From Tepidibacter formicigenes DSM 15518 (GTDB lineage Bacteria > Bacillota > Clostridia > Peptostreptococcales > Peptostreptococcaceae), in the NCBI RefSeq assembly GCF_900142235.1, contig NZ_FRAE01000013.1, positions 1-63,232 of the forward strand: 63,232 nt of DNA, given 5' to 3'. Positions 1 through 8,659 of the stretch are shown here, in pieces (within the stretch, counting starts at the first letter, position 1; each line of letters starts with the position of its first letter). The position numbers and the translations under genes were made by a program. The notes below the pieces were generated by a model. It did not search any database and was not told where the DNA came from. It worked only from the letters and a program-made list of their open reading frames with translations.

Positions 1-2
1 GA

Positions 3-158
3 TTTGAAGAAGATGTACCTAGGTTTATTATTGATGAATTTATTGAAGATGACTTTTTTGCTTCTGGTTGTGATATTGAGAATTTTGAAGTAAAAATGCC
101 TATACTTATATGTCCAAAATGTAATGGTGAATTAGTTTCAAAAAATACAGATGAGTAG
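3..158 (+). CDS. C-terminal fragment of unknown protein with a CxxC zinc-ribbon end
   Basis: The frame is open from the window edge to a TAG at 156-158 and gives about 51 acidic residues ending in ILICPKCNGELVSKNTDE. The CPKC pair near the end looks like half of a zinc knuckle; its partner cysteines would lie upstream, outside the window. The start is missing, so family and function cannot be assigned. A hairpin begins at the stop codon, so this is the true 3' end of the gene. Confidence 0.55.
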   Translation, partial: FEEDVPRFIIDEFIEDDFFASGCDIENFEVKMPILICPKCNGELVSKNTDE

Positions 159-199
159 CTCTGCTACTCATCTGAGAGTATCACGAAGTGATATTTTGT
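150..199 (+). terminator. Double hairpin after the first gene
   Basis: A perfect 9 bp stem (GATGAGTAG at 150-158, CTACTCATC at 164-172) overlaps the stop codon. A second small stem (TATCAC, GTGATA, 179-193) follows and runs into TTTT. Together they probably end transcription of the upstream gene before the RNase HI-LarE gene. Confidence 0.55.
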
Positions 200-228
200 T
201 CTAATGAAGTAATTTAGGAGGTAAAACT

Positions 229-1455
229 ATGGAGGTTATGCTTTATACAGATGGAGGATCAAGAAATAATCCAGGAGATGCAGGAATTGGTGTTGTAATA
301 ATGGATAATAAGGGTAATACAATAAAAGAATTAGGAGAGTATATAGGAGTTGAAACAAATAATGTAGCAGAGTACAAAGCTTTTATAAAAGGTTTAGAAG
401 AGTGTATAAACTTAGGTTATACAAAAATAAAAGCTCATTTAGATAGTCAGCTTATTGTAAAGCAAATACAAGGAGAGTACAAAGTAAAAAATGAAAATCT
501 AAAAGTTCTTCATAAAAAAGCAAAAGATCTTATAGAAAAAATAGAATTATTTGAAATTATACATATAAAAAGGGCTTTGAATAAAAAAGCAGATTATCTA
601 GTAAATAAAGCTATTGATGAAAAAAATATATCTAACTATCAAGAAAATATATCTAAAACACAAGGAAAATTAGAAAAACTTAAAAGTATATTAAAAGATA
701 TGGAAAGTGTTGCAGTGGCATTCTCTGGTGGAGTTGATAGTACTTTTCTTTTAAAGATTGCTAAAGAAGTTTTAGAGGATAAAGTAATAGCTATAACTGT
801 TAATGCATTTATACATACTAAAAGAGAGTTAGATGAATCAAAAGGATATGCAAATGAAATAGGAGTAAAGCATATAATTCTTCCGATTGATGATATAAAA
901 ATAAAAGAATTTATAGAAAATACACCGGATAGATGTTATTACTGTAAAAAAGAAATATTTAATAAAATAAAAGAAATAGCAGATAATCATAATATAAAAT
1001 GTATTGTAGATGGAAGTAATATAGACGATTTAAAAGATTTTAGACCAGGAATGAGGGCTCTAAAAGAACTTAATGTAATAAGCCCATTAAAAGAAGCAGG
1101 ACTTACAAAAAATGAAATTAGACAGCTTTCTAAAGAAATGAATATGTCAACTTGGGACAAGCCATCTTTTGCATGCCTTGCATCAAGGATACCCTATAAC
1201 AATAAAATAACAAAAGAAAAATTAAAGATGATTGAATTTGGCGAAGAATTTCTTTTAAGTCTTGGTTTTAAACAAATGAGAGTAAGGCATCATGGTGAAA
1301 TTGCAAGAATTGAAATACCAAAAGATGAAATTAAAAAGTTTTTTGATTTTAATTTAATAGAAAAAGTAACACAAAAATTCAAAGAAATAGGATTTACCTA
1401 TGTTACACTTGATCTTTCTGGTTATAGAACTGGTAGTATGAATGAGATTTTGTAG
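229..1455 (+). CDS. RNase HI domain fused to LarE-type PP-loop sulfur transferase
   Basis: One uninterrupted 408-residue frame begins with ATG after AGGAGG. Residues 1-130 are an RNase HI fold with the catalytic set D8 (YTDGGSRNNPG), E48, D72 and D122, so the domain looks active against RNA in RNA-DNA hybrids. Residues 145-408 are a LarE-like ATP pyrophosphatase: the PP-loop SGGVDS is at 166-171, RCYYC (C236, C239) follows, and C316 sits in SFACLASRIPY. LarE donates sulfur to make the nickel-pincer cofactor of lactate racemase; as I recall, family members with these three cysteines can hold an Fe-S cluster instead of sacrificing one Cys. No larA, larB or larC is visible here. The linker around 131-150 is lysine-rich and helical. 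The domains are clear; the purpose of the fusion is unknown. Confidence 0.85.
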   Translation: MEVMLYTDGGSRNNPGDAGIGVVIMDNKGNTIKELGEYIGVETNNVAEYKAFIKGLEECINLGYTKIKAHLDSQLIVKQIQGEYKVKNENLKVLHKKAKDLIEKIELFEIIHIKRALNKKADYLVNKAIDEKNISNYQENISKTQGKLEKLKSILKDMESVAVAFSGGVDSTFLLKIAKEVLEDKVIAITVNAFIHTKRELDESKGYANEIGVKHIILPIDDIKIKEFIENTPDRCYYCKKEIFNKIKEIADNHNIKCIVDGSNIDDLKDFRPGMRALKELNVISPLKEAGLTKNEIRQLSKEMNMSTWDKPSFACLASRIPYNNKITKEKLKMIEFGEEFLLSLGFKQMRVRHHGEIARIEIPKDEIKKFFDFNLIEKVTQKFKEIGFTYVTLDLSGYRTGSMNEIL

Positions 1456-1537
1456 ATTAAAGTATATACTTTAAGTGTTATATGATAAAATAAGTGTGCA
1501 ATTATATTGAGATATTTGACATAGTAGGAGGTTAGTG

Positions 1538-2680
1538 ATGAATAATGTAAGTTTAATAGCTCCATGTTTTTTTGGAATTGAAAAAGTACTTAAAAGAGAA
1601 ATAGAAAATCTAGGTTATGAAATTGAAAGAGTAGAGGATGGAAGAGTTTTTTTTAAAGCTGATGAATATGGAATTTGCGTATCTAATATTTGGTTAAGAA
1701 CTGCTGAGAGAGTACTTCTTAAAATTGGAGAATTTAAAGCAACAAGTTTTGAGGAATTATTTGAAAATACAAAAAAGCTTCCATGGCATAAATATATTTC
1801 AGAAGATGCAGTTTTTCCTGTAGCAAAGGCTTCTTCTATAAAATCAAAGTTATATAGTATACCAGATATTCAGTCTATTGTAAAAAAAGCAGTAGTTGAA
1901 AGTTTGAAAGAAGAATATAATGTAAGCTGGTTTTCAGAAGATAGCAATGAAAAATATCCTATTCATGTATTTATAAATAAAGATAAAGTTACAATATCTA
2001 TAGATACAAGTGGAAATGCTCTTCATAAAAGAGGATATAGAGAAGTTGCTAGTAAAGCACCTATAAGAGAAACTCTTGCTGCTGCACTTGTTTACTTAAC
2101 ACCATGGAAAGTAGGTAGACCTTTAATAGATCCTTTTTGTGGTTCAGGAACCCTACTTATAGAAGCAGCAATGATAGGGCTTAATATGGCACCGGGACTT
2201 AATAGAGAATTTATTTCAGAAAATTGGAGTATGTTATCTAAAAAACTTTGGTGGGATGCTAGAAAGCAAGCATTCAATCTTATGAAGAATGACACTGATT
2301 TTAAGATATATGGATATGATATAGATGAAAAAGTTATTGAAATTGCTAAAGAAAATGCTAAGCTTGCTGATGTGGATGAGTACATTCATTTTAAAAGACA
2401 AGATGCAAGAAATCTAAAAAGTGAAGATACATATGGATTTATAATTACAAATCCACCTTATGGAGAAAGGCTTGAAGATAAAGAAAAAGTAAGAAAACTT
2501 TATGAAGATATGGCAACAACATTTAAAAAATTAGATACATGGTCTTTTTACATAATAACTTCTTATGATAAATTTGAAGAAGCTTTTGGAAAAAAAGCTG
2601 ATAAAAAAAGAAAATTATATAACGGTATGTTAAGAACTGATTTATATCAATATTTTGGTCCGAAACCACAAAAAAGGTAG
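1538..2680 (+). CDS. THUMP-domain class I RNA methyltransferase (RlmL/YpsC type)
   Basis: This 380-residue protein has an N-terminal ferredoxin-like plus THUMP RNA-binding part (about 1-160) and a C-terminal Rossmann methyltransferase. It shows the SAM motif DPFCGSGTLLIEAA and the N6/N2-amino methylation motif TNPPYGERL. By family it should methylate guanine N2 in 23S rRNA. The ATG at 1538 is preferred over the adjacent GTG at 1535 because AGGAGG at 1526-1531 is then 6 nt away. It is monocistronic: a terminator overlaps its stop codon. The exact target nucleotide cannot be read from sequence. Confidence 0.88.
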   Translation: MNNVSLIAPCFFGIEKVLKREIENLGYEIERVEDGRVFFKADEYGICVSNIWLRTAERVLLKIGEFKATSFEELFENTKKLPWHKYISEDAVFPVAKASSIKSKLYSIPDIQSIVKKAVVESLKEEYNVSWFSEDSNEKYPIHVFINKDKVTISIDTSGNALHKRGYREVASKAPIRETLAAALVYLTPWKVGRPLIDPFCGSGTLLIEAAMIGLNMAPGLNREFISENWSMLSKKLWWDARKQAFNLMKNDTDFKIYGYDIDEKVIEIAKENAKLADVDEYIHFKRQDARNLKSEDTYGFIITNPPYGERLEDKEKVRKLYEDMATTFKKLDTWSFYIITSYDKFEEAFGKKADKKRKLYNGMLRTDLYQYFGPKPQKR

Positions 2681-2750
2681 CAAATTTTGCTACCTTTTAT
2701 TAGAATTCTAAAAAAATCCTACATATTAATATTTTATATGTAGGATTTTT
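2674..2750. terminator. Two hairpin terminators between convergent genes
   Basis: The first stem (GGTAGCAA at 2676-2683, TTGCTACC at 2687-2694) is followed by TTTT and ends the methyltransferase transcript. The second has long arms, AAAAATCCTACATAT and its complement, across 2712-2750. It is flanked by A and T runs and so can act on both strands, also ending the ABC-F gene coming from the right. Confidence 0.85.
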
Positions 2751-2754
2751 AATG

Positions 2755-4311
2755 CTAAACTATTTTAGTTGTCCAATCTTCACAGTTCCAAACATTAGTT
2801 ACAACATCTCTATAAAATTCAGGCTCATGGCATATTAAAAGAATACTTCCTTTGTAGTTTCTTAAGGCTCTTTTAAGTTCTTCTTTTGCATCAACATCTA
2901 AGTGATTAGTTGGTTCGTCTAATAAAAGAATATTAGTTTCTCTATTTATTAGTTTGCAAAGTCTTACTTTAGCTTGTTCTCCACCACTTAAAACTTTTAC
3001 TTTGCTTTCTATATGTTTAGTAGTAAGACCACATTTAGCAAGAGCTGCACGAACTTCATACTGAGTAAATCCAGGGAATTCATTCCATATCTCTTCTATA
3101 CAAGTATTGTTGTTATAATCTTTTATTTCTTGTTCAAAATACCCTATACTTTGCTCATAACCAAGCTCAACATTACCAGATAAAGGTTTTATTAATCCTA
3201 AAATACTCTTAAGTAAAGTTGTTTTACCTATACCATTAGCACCAACTAATGCTATTTTCTCTCCTCTTTCCATTCTAATATTAAGAGGCTTAGTTAAAGG
3301 ATTATCATATCCTATAACTAAATCTTTAGTTTCAAATATTAATCTACCTGAAGTTTTAGCTTGTTTAAAATTAAACTCTGGTTTTATACGTTCTTGTGGA
3401 AGTTCTATTCTTTCCATTTTATCTAATTTCTTTTGTCTTGACATAGCCATATTTCTTGTTGATATTCTAGCTTTATTTCTAGCAACAAAATCTTCAAGAG
3501 CAGCTATTTCCTGTTGTTGTCTTTTATATTCAGCTTCAAGCTGACGTTTTTTAGCTTCGTATATTTGCATGAAATTATCATAATCTCCAACATAACGATT
3601 AAGTTCTTGATTTTCCATATGGTATATAAGGTTTATAACACTATTTAAAAATGGAATATCATGAGATATTAGAACAAATGCATTGTCATATTTTTGTAAA
3701 AATCTCTTTAACCATTCTATATGCTGTTCATCAAGATGATTAGTAGGTTCATCTAAAAGTAAGATATCTGGTTTTTCTAGTAAAAGTTTACCAAGTAAAA
3801 CCTTAGCTCTTTGACCACCACTTAAATCATTTACATCTTTATCAAGACCAATATCAGTAAGTCCAAGTCCTCTTGCTACTTCGTCTACTTTAGCATCTAT
3901 TACGTAAAAATCATTATTAGTTAGTATGTCTTGAATAGTTCCTACATTTTCAAGCATTTCTTCTAGTTCTTCAGGTGAAACATCTCCCATTTTTAAATAT
4001 AGTTCATTCATTTCGCTTTCAAGATCAAATAAATATTTGAATGCATCTTTTAATATATCTCTTATAGTTCTTCCTTTTTCTAAATAAGTATGCTGATCTA
4101 AATATCCAACACGAACACGCTTTGCCCATTCAATAGTTCCCTCATCGGGTTCAATTTTACTAGTAATTATATTCATAAAAGTAGATTTTCCTTCACCATT
4201 AGCACCTATAAGTCCTATATGCTCTCCTGGAAGTATTCTAAAAGAAATATCATTAAATATTGCTCTATCGCCAAATCCGTGACTTAAATTTTTAACTGTT
4301 AATATACTCAT
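2755..4311 (-). CDS. ABC-F family ATPase (YbiT/YkpA type)
   Basis: Of its 518 residues, two full ABC domains are evident and there is no membrane segment, which defines ABC-F translation factors. Domain 1 has Walker A GANGEGKST (36-44), signature LSGGQRAKV and Walker B ILLLDEPTNHLD. Domain 2 has GANGIGKTT, LSGGEQAKV and a second LLLDEPTNHLD. Between them is a charged helical linker (about 240-300, rich in K, R, E and Q), the P-site interacting element of the family. ABC-F proteins bind the ribosomal E site; some give antibiotic resistance, but the linker looks like the housekeeping YbiT group. The start ATG follows AAGGAG. Moderate certainty on subgroup, high on family. Confidence 0.88.
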   Translation of the reverse strand: MSILTVKNLSHGFGDRAIFNDISFRILPGEHIGLIGANGEGKSTFMNIITSKIEPDEGTIEWAKRVRVGYLDQHTYLEKGRTIRDILKDAFKYLFDLESEMNELYLKMGDVSPEELEEMLENVGTIQDILTNNDFYVIDAKVDEVARGLGLTDIGLDKDVNDLSGGQRAKVLLGKLLLEKPDILLLDEPTNHLDEQHIEWLKRFLQKYDNAFVLISHDIPFLNSVINLIYHMENQELNRYVGDYDNFMQIYEAKKRQLEAEYKRQQQEIAALEDFVARNKARISTRNMAMSRQKKLDKMERIELPQERIKPEFNFKQAKTSGRLIFETKDLVIGYDNPLTKPLNIRMERGEKIALVGANGIGKTTLLKSILGLIKPLSGNVELGYEQSIGYFEQEIKDYNNNTCIEEIWNEFPGFTQYEVRAALAKCGLTTKHIESKVKVLSGGEQAKVRLCKLINRETNILLLDEPTNHLDVDAKEELKRALRNYKGSILLICHEPEFYRDVVTNVWNCEDWTTKIV

Positions 4312-4390
4312 TTTATTATCTCCTTCTTTTAGCTAAGTTTTAAAAAGTCAAACAAATAAAGAGAAGCCATGGCTTTATTAAAATTTGATT

Positions 4391-5314
4391 TCAACTTTTG
4401 AAATATTTTCCTTGATAAGAGTTCCTTTTTTTTAATTCTTTATCTATAGCATTTAAGACACTTCTTTTATCAAGACTCCACCATGGCTCAAGGAGAGTAT
4501 CTTTTGACCCATCACCTGTCATTCTGTGAATTACTATATTTGGATTTAATCTCTCTAAAATATCACATATTAAGTGTATATATTCTTCTTTTTCTAATAA
4601 TTTAAATTTACTTTCTAGATAATATTTTTCAAGGTCAGTTCCTTTAATAATGTGAAGAAGGTGAAGCTTTACCCCTTGAATATCCATTTTAGAAATTTTA
4701 TCTATAGATTCAAATATCATTTTCTTTGTTTCATTAGGTATACCTATTATTAAATGAGTTATAATATTTATATTTTTTTCTCTTAGTTTTTTAACTTTCT
4801 CTTCAAATAAAGAAAAATTATATCCTCTTCTAAGAAATTTTCCGCTTTTATCATGTATAGTTTGAATTCCAATTTCAACCCAGAGATAAGTTTTTTTACT
4901 AAGTTCTTCTAGTAAATCTATAACATTATCATCTAAACAATCAGCTCTTGTAGCTATTGCAAGACCAACTACATTTTTACAAGAAATAGCATCTTCATAT
5001 TTTTTTCTCAAAATATCAACTGGAGCATATGTGTTTGTGAAGTTTTGAAAATAGGCTATATATTTGCCATGGCTCCATTTATCTTTTAAAAGATTTATTT
5101 GACTCTCAATTTGATCTTTAATAGAAAGGTTTTTATCTGATGCATATTCTCCAGAACCTTTATCACTACAGAATATACATCCTTTAAACCCTATTTTCCC
5201 ATCTCTATTAGGACAAGTAAATCCTCCATCAAGAGATAATTTAAATATTTTCTCACCAAATGTTTTTCTTAGTTCATAATTTAGAGAATGATATCTTTTG
5301 TCTAACCAGCGCAA
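4391..5314 (-). CDS. TIGR01212-family radical SAM protein (YtqA/YhcC type)
   Basis: This 307-residue protein carries the spaced cysteine motif C34 ... GCIFC (C46, C49) that binds the [4Fe-4S] cluster, as in the YtqA/YhcC group rather than the common CxxxCxxC. Further family signatures are LSLDGGFTCPNRDG near the start and IHRMTGDG near the end. The substrate of the family is not established. The start is TTG at 5314: the in-frame codon two positions upstream region contains a TAA and no ATG or GTG lies before the conserved KRYHSLNYELRK segment. The AGGATG Shine-Dalgarno is weak and a little distant. It is divergent from the spore gene on its right. Confidence 0.82.
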   Translation of the reverse strand: MRWLDKRYHSLNYELRKTFGEKIFKLSLDGGFTCPNRDGKIGFKGCIFCSDKGSGEYASDKNLSIKDQIESQINLLKDKWSHGKYIAYFQNFTNTYAPVDILRKKYEDAISCKNVVGLAIATRADCLDDNVIDLLEELSKKTYLWVEIGIQTIHDKSGKFLRRGYNFSLFEEKVKKLREKNINIITHLIIGIPNETKKMIFESIDKISKMDIQGVKLHLLHIIKGTDLEKYYLESKFKLLEKEEYIHLICDILERLNPNIVIHRMTGDGSKDTLLEPWWSLDKRSVLNAIDKELKKRNSYQGKYFKS

Positions 5315-5458
5315 TTTATCTTATTCACATCCTTTTAATGATTTGTAGTATTTATTTTACTTGAAATATTAAATTAAGACAAGTTTTATGTTTATGAATT
5401 TTTTTATTAAATGAGGGGAAAGATTGTATTGTACAAACTTGAAGGCAGGTGAATAAGA

Positions 5459-6073
5459 ATGAATGAAGTTAACATAAATAATAATAATTCAAGCGTATAT
5501 TTTGGTCAGATATTAGAGAAATATATAAGTGAACATTACACATCAAATTATGAAGAAATTATAATTTTATGTATAGGTACAGATAGATGTACTGGAGATT
5601 CTTTAGGTCCTCTAACAGGACATAAATTAGAAAGAAGAATAAAAGGATATAGCAATGTTTATCTTCATGGAACCTTAGATGAACCTGTTCATGCAAAAAA
5701 TTTAGAAGAAACAATAAAATTAATAAATAATTCTTATAAAAAACCATTTATTATTGCAATAGATGCATGTTTAGGGGATATTAATAGAGTAGGGTGCATA
5801 AAGGTGTCTAATGGACCGTTAAAGCCAGGAGCTGGAGTAAATAAAAATCTTCCACCTATAGGAGATATAAATATATTAGGAATAGTAAACTTAGCAGGAT
5901 TTATGGAATTTATGATTCTTCAAAATACAAGACTGCAAGTAGTAATGAAAATGGCTGATGATATATCTAGAGGAATTGAATATGCTTTATGGAAAACAAT
6001 AAAAGATATAAAAAGTAAAGAATATATAAATGAAGAATATAGGGAAGCAGATATAAGATATTTAAAAATTTAA
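5459..6073 (+). CDS. YyaC-family spore protein (hydrogenase-maturation-protease fold)
   Basis: The 204 residues match the DUF1256/YyaC family, which has the fold of hydrogenase-maturation and germination proteases. Seen here are CIGTDRCTGDSLGPLTG (38-54), the LHGTLDEPVHAKNL segment, AIDACLG and the KPGAGVNKNLPPIGD loop, all conserved landmarks of the family as I know it. YyaC is made during sporulation; its substrate is not known. Its presence supports an endospore former. The ATG follows GCAGGTG. It is monocistronic, closed by a strong hairpin. Confidence 0.85.
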   Translation: MNEVNINNNNSSVYFGQILEKYISEHYTSNYEEIIILCIGTDRCTGDSLGPLTGHKLERRIKGYSNVYLHGTLDEPVHAKNLEETIKLINNSYKKPFIIAIDACLGDINRVGCIKVSNGPLKPGAGVNKNLPPIGDINILGIVNLAGFMEFMILQNTRLQVVMKMADDISRGIEYALWKTIKDIKSKEYINEEYREADIRYLKI

Positions 6074-6082
6074 ATAAAAAGA

Positions 6083-6117
6083 AAAAAAGATTTACAAATT
6101 TGTAAATCTTTTTTTCT
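6083..6117 (+). terminator. Strong terminator after the YyaC gene
   Basis: A perfect stem, AAAAGATTTACAAA and its complement, ends in a run of T. The A run on its left could make it bidirectional, but no gene reads into it from the right. Confidence 0.85.
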
Positions 6118-6223
6118 TTTTATTTCCTAGTAGAAAATAAAACTAAAATAAAAAAATGTAACACTATAAACAATAAAAACATAAAATAAAATGTACTCAT
6201 AAATATAATAAAGGAGGTCAATT

Positions 6224-6532
6224 ATGAGCCTATTAAGATTATTTAAAAAGAAAAAACATAAAAATAGTGAAAGTCCAAAAAAACAAACAAAAGAACATAA
6301 AAAAATAAAACAAAAAAAACCAAAATGTAAAAACTGTTCAAACAAAGAAAATAGTAATAATGAAAGAGATAGACAAATAGAAGTACTTAATGAAATGGAT
6401 ACAGAATTAGAGGAAATTAAAAATGTAAATACTAAACCTATTAAAAAGAAAAAAAATAGAATTAAAGAACATAGAAATAATCAAAATATAGGAAAACTTG
6501 AATTATTAGAAGAAAATAATAATGAAGAATAA
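6224..6532 (+). CDS. Small highly basic protein of unknown function
   Basis: A 102-residue protein begins with ATG after an excellent AAGGAGGT and ends just before a terminator, so it is very likely expressed. It starts MSLLRLFKKKKHK, is about one quarter lysine in its first half, contains CKNC (possible metal or disulfide pair) and turns acidic at the C-terminus (ELLEENNNEE). No transmembrane segment or known domain is evident. Low complexity makes homology unreliable. It might bind nucleic acid or acidic surfaces, but that is only inference. Confidence 0.6.
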   Translation: MSLLRLFKKKKHKNSESPKKQTKEHKKIKQKKPKCKNCSNKENSNNERDRQIEVLNEMDTELEEIKNVNTKPIKKKKNRIKEHRNNQNIGKLELLEENNNEE

Positions 6533-6564
6533 AGTCAGCATAGCTTTATGCTGGCTTTATTCTT
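6531..6564 (+). terminator. Terminator after the small basic protein
   Basis: The stem AAAGTCAGCATA pairs with TATGCTGGCTTT and is followed by ATTCTTTT. It separates the small gene from the exporter operon. Confidence 0.8.
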
Positions 6565-6572
6565 TTAAAATT

Positions 6573-6627
6573 TTAAGATAAATTTAAGAATGAGTTAAGA
6601 TAAATTTAAATGTTCACATGATATAAT
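6573..6627 (+). promoter_or_regulatory. Four 11-bp-spaced TTAAGAT boxes before the exporter promoter
   Basis: TTAAGAT at 6573, TTAAGAA at 6584, TTAAGAT at 6595 and TTAAATG at 6606 lie exactly 11 bp apart, on one face of the helix. A -10 hexamer TATAAT follows at 6622-6627 with no good -35. Direct repeats on an 11 bp period covering the -35 region are the classic arrangement for OmpR/PhoB/PhoP-family activators, whose Gram-positive PhoP boxes resemble TTAACA. I infer activator-dependent expression of the HlyD-MacB-TolC-like operon; the regulator is not identified. Confidence 0.6.
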
Positions 6628-6690
6628 AGTTTTATATGAAATGATTACAATTTATTCCAAGTGAATTAATAAACATAGGAGGTGCTCATT

Positions 6691-7932
6691 TTGAGAAAAA
6701 AGAAACTGCTAATCATTACAACATCCATTTTAGCAATACTTATTTTAGGAGGAGTATATATTAGTACAGGTGTAAAATCATCTAAGAAAGATAGAATAGT
6801 TACAACCGCAGAGGTACAAAAACAAGACATAAGTTCTAACATATTAGTTAAAGGAAAATTAGAAAGTAAATCAAAATCAGAAATATCTTCAGATCTTTCA
6901 TATAGAGTAAATGAGATATTTGTAAAAGTAGGAGATAAAGTAAAAAAAGGAGATAAACTAGCAACATTTGATATGAAAGAGTTAAATCAGGATATTGAAT
7001 CTGCAAAACTTGAACTTGAGATTCAAGAAGCACAGTATAAAGAGAAAAATAGTGAAGAGCATATATTGTCTCTTCAAAAAGATGTAGAAAATCAAACTAT
7101 GGATTTTGAAACTGCTAAAAACAAATATGAAAGTTCAAAAGAACTTTATGAATTAGGAAGTATCAGTAAGGATGAACTTGATTCTGATTATAATACATAT
7201 AAAAAAGCTCAAAACAATCTTGATAAAATAAAAGCAGATTTAAATAAAGCTATAAGAGAAAAAAATAATGATTCAGATGCAAAATCATTGGAGCTTAAAA
7301 GATTGAATTTAAAACAAAAAATAGATGATTTAAGTAAATCAACAATTATAAGTCCAATAGATGGAACTGTTACGGCTATTGATGCAAAAATAGGATCAAT
7401 TCCTAAAGGAGCTGGAGGGTTATTTGTCATAGAGGATTTAACAAAGTTAAAGGCAACATTTGATATAAATGAATTTGATATAAACAAATTACATATAGGA
7501 CAAGATGTTAATTTGACTACAGAATCTCTTAATGATAAAGTTTTTAAAGGTAAAATAACTAATATTTATCCTACAGCAAGAATAAAGGAAGGTTCTGCTT
7601 CAGGAAAACAAATAGTAATTCCAGTAGAAGTAGATTTAGTTGGAGATGTTAAGGGATTAAGACCAGGACTTGTAATTGAATCAAATATAGAAACCCAAAA
7701 ACAAGAAGGGGCTTTAACAGTTCCTTATGAAGCTATATATGAAAAACCAGATAAGACTAATTGTGTATTCTTGGTAAAAAATGGAGTGTTAAAGGAAGTA
7801 CCTATAGAAATTGGAATTCAAAGTGATTTAGTTGTTCAAGTAATTTCAAAAGATATAAAGCCTGGTGACAAAGTTGCGCTTAATCCTAACGAAACTTTTT
7901 CTGATGGCATGAAGATAAACATTATGGAATAG
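6691..7932 (+). CDS. HlyD/MacA-like periplasmic-adaptor-type efflux subunit
   Basis: This 413-residue protein is a membrane fusion (adaptor) subunit. It has one N-terminal membrane anchor (about 5-24), a lipoyl-like half (VNEIFVKVGDKVKKGDKLATFD), a long coiled-coil hairpin (about 90-195), the returning lipoyl half (IISPIDGTVTAIDAKIG) and beta-barrel domains to the end. In monoderms such adaptors join a MacB-type permease to the cell wall side. TTG at 6691 is chosen as start because AGGAGG at 6677-6682 overlaps the upstream GTG. It is the first gene of the exporter operon, 17 nt before the ATPase gene. Confidence 0.88.
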   Translation: MRKKKLLIITTSILAILILGGVYISTGVKSSKKDRIVTTAEVQKQDISSNILVKGKLESKSKSEISSDLSYRVNEIFVKVGDKVKKGDKLATFDMKELNQDIESAKLELEIQEAQYKEKNSEEHILSLQKDVENQTMDFETAKNKYESSKELYELGSISKDELDSDYNTYKKAQNNLDKIKADLNKAIREKNNDSDAKSLELKRLNLKQKIDDLSKSTIISPIDGTVTAIDAKIGSIPKGAGGLFVIEDLTKLKATFDINEFDINKLHIGQDVNLTTESLNDKVFKGKITNIYPTARIKEGSASGKQIVIPVEVDLVGDVKGLRPGLVIESNIETQKQEGALTVPYEAIYEKPDKTNCVFLVKNGVLKEVPIEIGIQSDLVVQVISKDIKPGDKVALNPNETFSDGMKINIME

Positions 7933-7949
7933 TTAGGAGGAAAATATAT

Positions 7950-8636
7950 ATGATAGAGGTTAAGAATCTTCAAAAAGTATATCAAAATGGAGATATAAAG
8001 GTGCCAGCTTTAAAAGATATTTCTCTTAAAATAGAAGAAGGAGAATTTGTAGCTATAATGGGTTCTTCTGGTTCTGGAAAATCTACTTTTATGAATATTT
8101 TAGGGTGTCTTGATAGATTAACTTCTGGAGAGTATCTTTTAGATGGAATACCTATTCAAGAAAGAAATGAAGAGGAACTTTCTCAAATAAGAAATTTAAA
8201 AATAGGATTTGTATTTCAATCCTTTAATCTTATACCAAGAACAACTGCTCTAAAAAATGTAGAGCTACCTCTTTTATACGCTAGAAAAACTCAAAGTGAT
8301 AGAAGGGAAAAAGCCATGGAACTTTTAGAAAAAGTTGGACTAAAAGACAGGATATATCATATGCCTAATGAAATGTCTGGAGGGCAAAGACAAAGAGTTG
8401 CTATAGCTAGAGCGTTAGCTAATGAGCCTCCTTTAATACTTGCTGATGAACCAACGGGAAACCTTGATTCAAAATCTGGGGAAGAAGTAATGGAGATTTT
8501 TAAAAAGTTAAATGATGAAGGAGTAACAATAATAATTGTAACTCATGAACCAGATATTGCTCAGCACTGCAAAAGAATAGTAACATTTAAAGATGGTAAT
8601 TTAATAAGTGATGAATTAGTTAAAAATCGATTATAG
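7950..8636 (+). CDS. MacB/LolD-type ABC exporter ATP-binding subunit
   Basis: A 228-residue ABC ATPase with Walker [10 protein letters not shown] (38-46), the family-typical Q-loop [22 protein letters not shown], signature [15 protein letters not shown] and Walker [17 protein letters not shown]. The DEPTGNLD wording and Q-loop are those of MacB, LolD and FtsE-like mechanotransmission transporters. It would power the neighbouring FtsX-like permease. ATG follows TTAGGAGG; the permease gene starts 23 nt after its stop. Confidence 0.92.
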   Translation: MIEVKNLQKVYQNGDIKVPALKDISLKIEEGEFVAIMGSSGSGKSTFMNILGCLDRLTSGEYLLDGIPIQERNEEELSQIRNLKIGFVFQSFNLIPRTTALKNVELPLLYARKTQSDRREKAMELLEKVGLKDRIYHMPNEMSGGQRQRVAIARALANEPPLILADEPTGNLDSKSGEEVMEIFKKLNDEGVTIIIVTHEPDIAQHCKRIVTFKDGNLISDELVKNRL

Positions 8637-8659
8637 TTTTTTAGATTGGAGGATTTGAA

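Noticed and set aside
2092-2385. Minus-strand gene within the RNA methyltransferase
   Set aside because: No ribosome site; the opposite strand encodes conserved methyltransferase motifs.
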